This document shows positions 32,001 to 39,139 of a stretch of DNA of 47,852 bases, in pieces (within the stretch, counting starts at the first letter, position 1; each line of letters starts with the position of its first letter). The notes beneath the pieces were generated by a model. It searched no databases, had not been told where the DNA came from, and worked only from the letters and a program-made list of their open reading frames with translations. The stretch is from Microcoleus sp. AS-A8 (GTDB lineage Bacteria; Cyanobacteriota; Cyanobacteriia; Cyanobacteriales; Coleofasciculaceae). The stretch is from the NCBI GenBank assembly GCA_039962225.1, contig JAMPKV010000039.1:1-47852 (forward strand), written 5' to 3'. A program made the translations under genes and the position numbers.

Positions 32001-32262
32001 GGTTGAGATGAGGAAAATTTTGGAGACACAGCGCGATCGCATTCTTCAACGTCAAGAGGAAACGAAAGCTGTCCAGTTGTCTTTATTCCCCGAAGAGGAA
32101 CAACGTCAGTTATCTGCGGATCAACGGTATTGGCACAAACGTCTTGAGGCATTGGCTATTGAGTTGGTGCAAGAACCTGCACGCATTGAAGCGACGTATC
32201 AAGTTAAGGCAATACGAGTTGAGCCAGTGGGATTGATGTATCTATATCCGGTTTCCGGTTAG
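29035..32262 (+). CDS. drmD: DrmD, SNF2-type helicase of class 1 DISARM
   Basis: This 1075-aa SF2 helicase carries GQIVRVRSRQYLVEDV at the N-terminus. The ATPase core has DDVGLGKTIEAG (Walker A, about residues 132-143), LILDEAHNAAP (DEAH, about 242), LSATPHNG, and the second RecA domain with IATDAAREGVNLQNHCADL, PWNPSRMEQRNGRIDR. The C-terminal ~400 residues are helical and charged. DrmD marks class 1 DISARM and works with the methylase and DrmA/B to restrict incoming phage DNA. The start is GTG 29035, overlapping the XRE stop. A stable hairpin (32268-32286) separates it from the methylase gene. Confidence 0.9.
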   Translation: MTNVEAGQIVRVRSRQYLVEDVVPKPSPTEDTLVRLSCLDDDALGEALEVLWEREVDAQYIGATSWESIANRGFDQPRLFSAYLHTLRWNCVTSTEPKLFQAPYRAGIEVKAYQLEPLRKALLMPRVGLFIADDVGLGKTIEAGLILREMLMRQKVRRVVISCPPSVVRQWQEEMESRFGLTFMIFDREFVAARRQERGYGINPWTTHTRFIISHALLRDETYAAPLRDWLGDFSAGSMLILDEAHNAAPASGAKYAIDSQLTRTVREIAPRFEHKLFLSATPHNGHSNSFAALLEILDPQRFCRGVPVRDRKLLDTVMVRRLKRDLREIGDDFPERQVIPIVIDDLPDDAPELKLSRLLQEYRDEREERLRDESRSKQAAAMLVITSLQKRLLSSIEAFARTLKVHRTALERQATKRSKIRLENLPLLSESPGSDDDRAALSEEEVQAEEDAQMEAASGYATADGLTERELKILEEMTEVANGVRNQKDPRVARLIKWIRENLCPNLGQPDAAWTERRVLIFTEYTDTKRYLQQQLQSAIANSNRERDRIDVFHGGISEDRREEIKRAFNADPSRHPLRILIATDAAREGVNLQNHCADLFHFDVPWNPSRMEQRNGRIDRKLQRSPIVRCHYFVFPQRAEDRVLDVLVKKTATIQKELGTLSPVVQKNLTRLLDKGIRHNEIEGVTASIEQVNQLDLAATSKTKVINEELEDTRLGKQELVQQTEQLQEMLKSSRDWLGLDDRHFRDAVSASLEILGANQLKAIDANEAAKDPTTAQWEIPALDQRLGADPTWTATLDTLRKPRQRGQKPWEWRREAPIRPVIFRDPGTLDSDAVHLHLEHRVVQRLLGRFLAQGFLHDELTRACVCLTDDPVPKVIALGRLSLYGERASRLHDEVIAVAAEWIDPINRGRKKLRPLGEGEKENVLELLEKSLASPRLREVADTIRNRLKQAAAQDIEELIPHLNHRAEVLAERAKKKLTARGEKEAVEMRKILETQRDRILQRQEETKAVQLSLFPEEEQRQLSADQRYWHKRLEALAIELVQEPARIEATYQVKAIRVEPVGLMYLYPVSG

Positions 32263-32267
32263 TAGGC

Positions 32268-32286
32268 GCAAGGGTAATACCCTTGC
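32268..32286. repeat. Intergenic hairpin between drmD and drmMI
   Basis: GCAAGGGT (32268-32275) and ACCCTTGC (32279-32286) form a perfect 8-bp stem with an AAT loop directly after the drmD stop. No T tract follows, so it is more likely a message-stabilising or processing hairpin than a terminator. Confidence 0.55.
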
Positions 32287-32348
32287 CCTTACAAAAACCT
32301 GTATTGCATCCAAAATCGAACCGCTATAATCCTAAACTCTGACATCAC

Positions 32349-35300
32349 ATGGCTGATCCAGAAATCCTCAGACATAAAGAATGGTTGGGCTTCCTTCAAC
32401 CTGTTGGTCTAGTCGTATCTCCTCCGGCGTTAGTTAAGGCGCAGGCGGTGGTGAACCGTAATGTCATCGACCTGCAACAAACCCTACAAGATATTGTTAG
32501 TGAAGGAGATAATCAGACCAAGGAACGCTCTTGGATTCCTGATTTCTCAGAGTTTGCCGTTGAAGTTCTGGAATGGGAACCGGATGATTTAGAGTCTGAC
32601 CCGGAACGGCTGACCCAATTAGAGGTAGTACTGCCGGAGTACGGGGAAGTTTTGACTCCCAACTATGCTGTCTCTAACCCCGATGGGGATGGCTGGTTAA
32701 TGTTAGTGCAGGTGATTCCTCCTGGTAGTGACTTCGATGAGGTTGAGCCTGCTGTTGCTCACTCGACAACTCGTTGGCACGCCAGTCCCCAAGCGAAATT
32801 TGAGCGGCTGCTGCGGGAAAAAGAGATTCCCATCGGACTACTTGACAACGGGACAGATTTACGCTTAGTCTATGCTCCACGGGGGGAGTCATCGGGACAC
32901 CTAACTTTTCCCATTCAGGCGATGTGCGAGGTATCGGGTCGCCTTATTCTTGGTGCGATGCATATGCTGCTCTCGGCTGATCGCATCTTTAATATGCCGA
33001 GCGATCGCACTCTCTGGGCCTTATTACGCGAAAGCCGCAAGTATCAAGCAGAAGTTTCGACTAAGTTATCCGAGCAGGTACTCGATGCGCTTTGGGAATT
33101 GCTGCGCGGGTTCCAGACGGCAGATGAGGCGAGTTGTGGACGGTTGCTGGGTGAGATTGCCAAGGAAGACCCCCAGCACATCTACGGTGGACTGATTACC
33201 ACCCTGCTGCGATTGGTGTTCCTGCTTTACGCGGAAGATGAGGGGTTGATGCCCCAGGATACCGTTTACACCCGAAATTACTCGGTTACTGGACTTTACG
33301 ATCGCTTGCGGGAGGATGCCGGGAATTATCCCGACACGATGGATCAGCGCTATGGCGCTTGGGCGTGGTTGCTGAGTCTGTTCCGCGTCGTCTACGACGG
33401 CGGGGGTCACGCTCAGATGTATTTGCCAGCGCGTCACGGGCAGTTATTTGACCCGAATGAGTACTCGTTTCTGGAAGGTCGTCCTCCCAAGACAAACTAT
33501 CAAGAAATTGAGCGCATCGAACCGCCTCGCGTGTCGGATGGTGTGATTCATCGGGTACTGCAAGGGTTACTCGTCCTCGACGGAGAGCGTCTTTCTTACC
33601 GTTCTCTGGATGTGGAGCAGATTGGCTCGGTCTACGAGGCGATTATGGGCTATGAGGTAGAACGGGCAACTGTACCTTCTATCGGGGTTTGGAGCAAACC
33701 CAAAAGTTCTAAGTCCTCAGTCACGGTTGTGGTGAATGTGGATGAGGTGCTGGCGACGAAACCAAGCGATCGCGCCAAGCTTCTGAAGGACATCGCTGGC
33801 TGTGAGATTGCAGGCAAGGCGCTATCTGAATTGAAGGACGCGAAGACAACAGATGATGTGGTTGCCGCGTTGGGTCGCAAGGTGTCGCCCCGCACGCCCA
33901 CTTTAATGCCTCTTGGTTCGTTGTACCTGCAACCCGGAGAGGAGCGCAGGCGATCGGGTTCTCATTATACGCCCCGTGCGCTGACGGAACCGATTGTTCG
34001 CACCACTCTCCGACCTGTGCTGGAAGCTTTAGGAGAGCGTCCTACGGCAGAACAGATTCTCAATCTTAAGGTGTGCGACCCAGCAATGGGTTCGGGTGCG
34101 TTTTTGGTGGAAGCGTGTCGTCAGTTGGCAGAGGAGTTAGTCGCGGCTTGGGATAGAGAGGGAAGGCTACTGGAAATTCCTTCGGATGAAGAACCGTTAC
34201 TCCATGCGCGGCGGTTGGTGGCACAGCGCTGTCTGTACGGGGTGGATAAAAACCCGTTTGCGGTGAATTTGGCGAAGTTGTCGCTGTGGTTGGTGACGCT
34301 GGCGAAAGCTCATCCTTTTACGTTTTTAGACCATGCTCTCAAGACGGGTGATTCGCTGGTGGGGTTGACTCGCGCTGAAATTGGCAAGTTTGTTCAGGCA
34401 TCCAATATCTCGAATGCACCTGTGTTTTCGCTGTTCAAGGAGCAGGTAAATCAAGCCAAGATATACCGGGATGAGATTGGTAAGTTAGGGGATGGTGATG
34501 ATAACGAAAAGCGCGATCGCTTTGAAAAGGCAGAGCAGGAATTAGAGGAGGCACGACTGACCGGAAATGTTGCCATTGCTTCGTTCTTTGCTGCTGATAA
34601 GGATAAGGCACGAAAGGAAAAAAGAGAAGAGTTTTCCACGAAGGTAAATTATTGGAAATCAGGCATTGTCAACAAATTGGAACTAGAAGGCATTGCTCAG
34701 AGTTTGCAGAATTTAGAAAAACCTGTAATCCCGTTTAATTGGGAGATTGAATTTCCAGAGGTGTTTGAGCGGGAAAATCCGGGGTTTGATGCGATTGTAG
34801 GAAATCCACCATTTCTAACAGGAAGTAGGATTTCAACGAACTTTGGTGCTGGTTACCTTGCTTGGCTTTTAGAAATCCACCCTGAATCACACGGAAATGG
34901 GGATTTAGTTGCACATTTTTTCCGGCGAGCATTCACTATCTTACGCAAGGGAGGATGTTTTGGGTTAATTGCCACAAATACAATTGCACAAGGTGATACT
35001 CGAACAACTGGATTACGCTGGATTTGTCTTAATGGTGGGACAATCTATCATGCAGTAAAGAGGCTCAAGTGGACTGGAGTAGCTGCGGTTCTAGTGAGCT
35101 TAATTCATGTAGTCAAGGGTCAACATTCTAAGGTTTACCTACTTGATGGACGTGAAGTACATACTATTTCTGCCTTCCTTTTTCACACGGGTGGAAGTGA
35201 GAACCCCATGCCCCTCATGAATAATGCTAGTAAAAGTTTTTTGGGTTCAAAAATTTATGGTCAAGGATTCGTCTTTGATGATGATGATAGTAGAGCCAAT

Positions 35301-36317
35301 TCTATTTCAGAGATGTATCGTCTAATCGAAAAAGACCCAAAGAATGCTGATTTTATATTTCCTTATATAGGGGGAGAGGAGGTGAATTCTAGTTCAAGCC
35401 ATGCTCATCAGCGTTACGTGATTAGCTTTGGTGAAATGAGTGAAGATGAAGCACGCATCTGGACTGATTTGATGCAAATTGTAGAGAAAAAAGTTAAGCC
35501 AGAAAGAATGGTCTTGAGAGACAATTCTGATGGAAGAAGACTCAAAACAAAATGGTGGCAGTTTGGGCGAACAAGACCTGAACTTTATGAGGCAATTCGT
35601 GGCATTAATTCAGTATTAGTTCGACCAAGAACCAGTAAGTATCATACTTTTACTTTTCTCCCTAATCGACAAATTTATAGCGAAAATTTAGTAATTTTTT
35701 CGCTTCCAGAAATTTTCTTTCCAATTCTTCAGGGTCGAGTTCATGAAGTTTGGGTAAGTTTTACAGCATCCACACTGAAGGATGATCAAGGGTATCGTTC
35801 CTCTGATTGTTTTGAAACCTTCCCCTTCCCGGAAAACTGGGAAACCAACCCCACCCTGGAAGCTGTTGGCAAAACCTACTACGAATACCGTGCCGAGTTA
35901 ATGGTACGCAACAATCAGGGACTTACCGCCACTTACAACCGCTTCCACGACCCCGACGAACGCGACCCGGACATCCTGAGACTGCGCGAACTTCACGTCG
36001 AAATGGATCGCGCTGTTCTCGATGCTTACGGTTGGACAGACATCCCCACCGACTGCGAATTTCTACTCGATTACGAGGAGGAAGAAGATGATGAAGATAG
36101 CAGCAAACGGCAGAAGAAAAAGCCCTGGCGCTACCGCTGGTCTGAAGAAGTCCACGATGAAGTCTTAGCGCGTTTGCTCGACCTCAACCAGAAACGCCAT
36201 GAACAGGAAATTTTCGGCGGGAAAACTGCTGAGAAGAAACCGAAAAATCAACGCCAGAAAAAAAGCGCTAAATCTCAGGGAAAAATAGCCAATCAACCCA
36301 CCTTATTCGATTTGTAG
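32349..36317 (+). CDS. drmMI: DrmMI, DISARM adenine-specific DNA methyltransferase
   Basis: This 1322-aa protein is the class 1 DISARM modification enzyme that marks host DNA. The SAM-binding motif I is VCDPAMGSGAFLVEA (about residues 575-589) and the catalytic motif IV is IVGNPPFLTG (about 815-824). NPPF is typical of N6-adenine amino-methylases. The layout (long N-terminal region, central methylase, C-terminal recognition region with ETFPFPENW) resembles BREX PglX and type IIG enzymes, but no PD-(D/E)xK nuclease is evident at the N-terminus. The C-terminal tail is Lys/Gln-rich. The section from about 34800 to 35800 is noticeably AT-richer, consistent with a swapped target-recognition region. 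Confidence 0.9.
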   Translation: MADPEILRHKEWLGFLQPVGLVVSPPALVKAQAVVNRNVIDLQQTLQDIVSEGDNQTKERSWIPDFSEFAVEVLEWEPDDLESDPERLTQLEVVLPEYGEVLTPNYAVSNPDGDGWLMLVQVIPPGSDFDEVEPAVAHSTTRWHASPQAKFERLLREKEIPIGLLDNGTDLRLVYAPRGESSGHLTFPIQAMCEVSGRLILGAMHMLLSADRIFNMPSDRTLWALLRESRKYQAEVSTKLSEQVLDALWELLRGFQTADEASCGRLLGEIAKEDPQHIYGGLITTLLRLVFLLYAEDEGLMPQDTVYTRNYSVTGLYDRLREDAGNYPDTMDQRYGAWAWLLSLFRVVYDGGGHAQMYLPARHGQLFDPNEYSFLEGRPPKTNYQEIERIEPPRVSDGVIHRVLQGLLVLDGERLSYRSLDVEQIGSVYEAIMGYEVERATVPSIGVWSKPKSSKSSVTVVVNVDEVLATKPSDRAKLLKDIAGCEIAGKALSELKDAKTTDDVVAALGRKVSPRTPTLMPLGSLYLQPGEERRRSGSHYTPRALTEPIVRTTLRPVLEALGERPTAEQILNLKVCDPAMGSGAFLVEACRQLAEELVAAWDREGRLLEIPSDEEPLLHARRLVAQRCLYGVDKNPFAVNLAKLSLWLVTLAKAHPFTFLDHALKTGDSLVGLTRAEIGKFVQASNISNAPVFSLFKEQVNQAKIYRDEIGKLGDGDDNEKRDRFEKAEQELEEARLTGNVAIASFFAADKDKARKEKREEFSTKVNYWKSGIVNKLELEGIAQSLQNLEKPVIPFNWEIEFPEVFERENPGFDAIVGNPPFLTGSRISTNFGAGYLAWLLEIHPESHGNGDLVAHFFRRAFTILRKGGCFGLIATNTIAQGDTRTTGLRWICLNGGTIYHAVKRLKWTGVAAVLVSLIHVVKGQHSKVYLLDGREVHTISAFLFHTGGSENPMPLMNNASKSFLGSKIYGQGFVFDDDDSRANSISEMYRLIEKDPKNADFIFPYIGGEEVNSSSSHAHQRYVISFGEMSEDEARIWTDLMQIVEKKVKPERMVLRDNSDGRRLKTKWWQFGRTRPELYEAIRGINSVLVRPRTSKYHTFTFLPNRQIYSENLVIFSLPEIFFPILQGRVHEVWVSFTASTLKDDQGYRSSDCFETFPFPENWETNPTLEAVGKTYYEYRAELMVRNNQGLTATYNRFHDPDERDPDILRLRELHVEMDRAVLDAYGWTDIPTDCEFLLDYEEEEDDEDSSKRQKKKPWRYRWSEEVHDEVLARLLDLNQKRHEQEIFGGKTAEKKPKNQRQKKSAKSQGKIANQPTLFDL

Positions 36318-36394
36318 CATTACTGGGGAACACATCGACTAATAACATTATCAATTTTTATATCAATTACTGCTTAACTTAGAGGATAAACCCC

Positions 36395-36901
36395 ATGTCT
36401 GAGAGTGAAAAAGAACTCATAAACATCCAGAAACGCGCTAACAAAAAAATCTGGATTACAGCCTTACTTACCCTCTTTATTCACTGGGCTGGTTATCTCT
36501 ATACAGTCCGTTACAAAGCCGCCCTTATTGCCTTTTTTGCCATGTTTTTCCTAATTTCTGCGAAAGAGACTATGGGTGAAGATACTGGCGACAGCATATA
36601 CGGTTTTTTGGCACTTGGAGTTGCTGTTGAAAATTCCATTTCTGTCCGCAAAGCTAGAGAACTTGCTCAACAGAAAGGATTGCCGTCGGGTTCTGATAGT
36701 TATGCTCGCCTTCCCGATGCCAAGGTGCAAATCTTAAAGATTGGGAAAAAACACGGTGAAGTAACGCTAGCCGATTTAGTCATTGAAACAGGACTACCGC
36801 CAGAGAAAGTGCGAGAGGTTGTAATAGAGTTAGAGCGCCAAGACTTAATGCGTTCCTACAACCGCGAACACGATGGTGCTGTTGTGTATCGGGTTATTTA
36901 G
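36395..36901 (+). CDS. Membrane protein with C-terminal winged helix
   Basis: This 168-aa protein has two transmembrane segments (KIWITALLTLFIHWAGYLY and ALIAFFAMFFLIS, about residues 18-56). The soluble C-terminus follows with VQILKIGKKHGEVTLADLVI then ETGLPPEKVREVVIELERQDL (about 108-150), a winged-helix pattern. It lies 77 bp after drmMI on the same strand. A membrane-tethered wHTH suggests a sensor-regulator, but the family is not recognised. It begins the block that separates drmMI from drmA. Confidence 0.55.
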   Translation: MSESEKELINIQKRANKKIWITALLTLFIHWAGYLYTVRYKAALIAFFAMFFLISAKETMGEDTGDSIYGFLALGVAVENSISVRKARELAQQKGLPSGSDSYARLPDAKVQILKIGKKHGEVTLADLVIETGLPPEKVREVVIELERQDLMRSYNREHDGAVVYRVI

Positions 36902-36934
36902 TTCGTTAAATTAAACCTTCATCTCCCTCACCGA

Positions 36935-37270
36935 TTAACTCACCGCAAACTCGGTAAATTTCCGCAAATGGGGCGGATGAAATCCAAGCACGATATCTTC
37001 TCTAGGTACTCCTAGCTCCATCAAATCGTCAGCCACCTGCTCCTCTGTCCCATTCCACTGAATCCAAACCTTACCCTCTTTAATATCGATATGGATAACT
37101 GGACCCAAGACCCGTTGCTTATTTTCCCACCCCATATACATTAGTTGGTAATGGTCTCGCTCCACATCAAAAATAGTTTGAATTTCCACCTCACCTTTGG
37201 TTGAACGACGCTTGGCATATTCACTCAGCAATTGCTGAATCCATGTCCGATAGTTCTCTAAGTCTGCCAT
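36935..37270 (-). CDS. xisI: XisI-family protein
   Basis: This 111-aa protein is of the XisI family, named for the fdxN-element excision controlling factor of Anabaena. Typical features are the start DLENYRTWIQQLLSEYAKRR, DHYQLMYMGWENKQRVLGPV, HIDIKEGKVWIQWNGTEEQV, and LGVPREDIVLGFHPPHLRKFTEFAV at the end. XisI genes are multicopy in filamentous cyanobacteria and pair with XisH, with which this one overlaps by 13 bp. The pair runs antisense to the DISARM genes around it. Full length. Confidence 0.92.
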   Translation of the reverse strand: MADLENYRTWIQQLLSEYAKRRSTKGEVEIQTIFDVERDHYQLMYMGWENKQRVLGPVIHIDIKEGKVWIQWNGTEEQVADDLMELGVPREDIVLGFHPPHLRKFTEFAVS

Positions 37271-37677
37271 CGCACAATTTCCTCATTTTCTACGTCATAA
37301 ACAATCAGACTAACCTGACCGCGCTGAATCACGGATTGAATAAAAGGTCGAGTAAAAAATTCATTGTAGGCATTTAAGGGAATCGCCAAATATAAAACCC
37401 GCTCCGGCTCAGAATCTGCCAACGCATAGCGATAGTTAGTAAACTGCCCCATTGCCATATGAAAGTCAGTGACTGCCGATTGCCCCAAAAACGTTTTAAT
37501 TTCAACTGCTATTTTCTGCCCTTCTTTCTCAGCCGCTAGCAGCTTTTGGGCACCCAAGTCAATAAACAAATCGGTAAACGCATCAACTCGGAGCGTCAGC
37601 GGATCGTCCGTGATGAGCCATCCATCCTTTTGCAGTGCTGTTTTAACAACATTGTGAAAAACATCTTTTGCCGCCAT
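37258..37677 (-). CDS. xisH: XisH-family protein (endonuclease-like fold)
   Basis: This 139-aa protein starts at the ATG that gives MAAKDVFHNVVKTALQKDGW, the usual XisH N-terminus; an upstream ATG at 37692 adds five residues. The core LFIDLGAQKLLAAEKEGQKI then AVEIKTFLGQSAVTDFHMAMGQ has the D...E-x-K layout of PD-(D/E)xK nuclease folds. XisH/XisI pairs are required for fdxN-element excision in Anabaena, and their wide spread suggests a more general, possibly toxin-antitoxin-like, role. That last point is inference. The promoter would lie just upstream, beside the drmA remnant. Confidence 0.9.
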   Translation of the reverse strand: MAAKDVFHNVVKTALQKDGWLITDDPLTLRVDAFTDLFIDLGAQKLLAAEKEGQKIAVEIKTFLGQSAVTDFHMAMGQFTNYRYALADSEPERVLYLAIPLNAYNEFFTRPFIQSVIQRGQVSLIVYDVENEEIVRWQT

Positions 37678-37742
37678 GTTCAAATGCTCCATCCGATTTG
37701 GGCATTCTATCTATAGCGTACTCATTTCAATCACCGCACATG

Positions 37743-37936
37743 ATGTCGCCAACCATCCCTGCTGAAGTTCACCAACACCTTGTTAACCGCTCTAGCAGAC
37801 CTCATGGGACTGCCTCCCGACGATACTGCCCATATCCAGGGAATTCTGTCCAAATCCCTCCAAGTGATACCTCATCGGCTTTCTCGTTCCTTACCAAGCC
37901 GCCCCTGAAGATTGTTCAGAGGACATGGGGAACTAG
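37743..37936 (+). pseudogene. Decayed duplicate of the drmA 5' end
   Basis: Bases from ATG 37743 align with the start of drmA at 40652: the first 12 bases are identical, and 34 of the first 37 match. The peptide continues in shifted frames as ADLMGLPPDDTAHIQGIL (drmA: LDLVGPTPDDAAHAEEVL), then YLIGFLVPYQA (drmA: YLTGFLVPYEA). A TGA at 37865 replaces the drmA Trp codon. Two frameshifts and the stop show it is dead. It covers only the first ~65 codons, so it is a remnant left by duplication or by insertion of the following module. Confidence 0.85.
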
Positions 37937-38027
37937 GAGATGAGGAATGAGAGGGAAATATGCGATCGCATTTCTCAGTACGAGCAGGTTGATAACGCAC
38001 TTTCAACAAAACAGCGCAAACTACATC

Positions 38028-38609
38028 ATGCAAATTCTCGCAAACGTTCCCAATTTAATCGACCGATGGCTTCGCTATCGATTCCAAACCATCCTAGTCG
38101 TCTGTTTTTTACTTTGGACGCCCTTTCTAGTCGCGAAAACTTTGCAGGTTCAACACTCTTGCCATCCCATGATTCATGGGTCTAGTCCCCTCCCAGCCGA
38201 GTGCCAACCTAAAGTGTCGCAAACTAATTCTAGTTCATCTAAAAAACCTGAGCGTCTGCGCGATCGCTCCCCAGAACAAATAGCACAGCACGATCGCAGT
38301 CCATCATCTAAACCTTCGTCCACTTCTCAAGAAAAAAACCAAATAGCACGTAGCGATCGCACTCCATCACCTACACCCTCACCCACTCCTCAACCTCAAA
38401 TATCTGACGAATCTCCACCCCCTCAACAGACAGAGAAACCCAAGGCAATAGAAGAAGCTATTAAGACAGCAAAAGACCACCCTGACATCACAGGAGGTGT
38501 TATTGGAATTGGAATTGCAGTTGGTGTGGCTGCTGTTGCCAGTGCCCCTCTAATTCTCGCCGCAGGAATTGGTGCAGCCGTGTGGTTTGCGATTAGGACA
38601 GTGCTTTAG
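38028..38609 (+). CDS. Small membrane protein with proline/serine-rich linker
   Basis: From ATG 38028 the product is 193 aa: a short amphipathic start, one transmembrane segment (FQTILVVCFLLWTPFLVA, about residues 18-35), a Ser/Pro/Arg-rich linker of about 80 residues, and a glycine/alanine-rich hydrophobic C-terminus (GGVIGIGIAVGVAAVASAPL, then ILAAGIGAAVWFAI). HIP1 sites fall in the linker and encode repeated D-R-S/T, so the repeat is driven partly by DNA. An in-frame GTG or ATG further upstream is possible. The Gly-rich hydrophobic end resembles pore-forming or leaderless bacteriocin-like segments, but this is speculative. Confidence 0.5.
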   Translation: MQILANVPNLIDRWLRYRFQTILVVCFLLWTPFLVAKTLQVQHSCHPMIHGSSPLPAECQPKVSQTNSSSSKKPERLRDRSPEQIAQHDRSPSSKPSSTSQEKNQIARSDRTPSPTPSPTPQPQISDESPPPQQTEKPKAIEEAIKTAKDHPDITGGVIGIGIAVGVAAVASAPLILAAGIGAAVWFAIRTVL

Positions 38610-38673
38610 TAACACTATCTTCATTTTCAACTTTGTCCAATTATTTCACAAAATCAAGGAGTAATCAACCAAA

Positions 38674-39102
38674 ATGCAACCTTCTAACAACTCTCAACAA
38701 TCTTCAAACCTTGTGCAATCCTCTTCCAACAATCCCCAAATCGTTCCAGATTCAGACGGGCAAATACAATCTACTTCCAATCCTATAGAAACTCCAGCCG
38801 TTTCCTTAAAACTTCCTGGTTCAGGATTTTCATTACACCTAAATAAATGGGTGGTTTTAGGAGTTTTTGCCGTTGCAATGGTAGCCACATTCTTTCTTTT
38901 AACCAAAGGAAGTGAATTTTGCTTCTTCAGCACTTGTCTGCCACCCATTGATTCCACTGGCTCACTTGCTATGAATTTTTGGGCATTTGCCGGAGGAACA
39001 GCCGCACTTGTAGTTTTAACCACTTTGTTCGGCATCCCCTTAGTGCCTGCTGTTGCCGCTTCTTTTGGGGTTTGGTTTCTAATGCAAATGACACTTCATT
39101 AA
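38674..39102 (+). CDS. Small membrane protein with two C-terminal transmembrane segments
   Basis: This 142-aa protein has an Asn/Ser/Gln-rich N-terminus (MQPSNNSQQSSNLVQSSSNN), then WVVLGVFAVAMVATFFLL and FAGGTAALVVLTTLFGIPLV (about residues 60-78 and 103-123). A Cys pair (CFFSTC) lies between the segments. It follows the other small membrane protein by 64 bp and precedes the ABC transporter by 37 bp. The same overall plan in both (polar low-complexity N-terminus, hydrophobic C-terminus) suggests related roles, possibly as substrates or partners of the transporter. No family recognised. Confidence 0.55.
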   Translation: MQPSNNSQQSSNLVQSSSNNPQIVPDSDGQIQSTSNPIETPAVSLKLPGSGFSLHLNKWVVLGVFAVAMVATFFLLTKGSEFCFFSTCLPPIDSTGSLAMNFWAFAGGTAALVVLTTLFGIPLVPAVAASFGVWFLMQMTLH

Positions 39103-39139
39103 GTCTAAATCTTATCTACAATTTCCCCTCACACAAGCC

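Noticed and set aside
38230-38380. Tandem HIP1-containing repeats as a possible CRISPR or minisatellite
   Set aside because: Only three degenerate units with irregular spacing, in frame within a coding linker. HIP1 is common in this genome.
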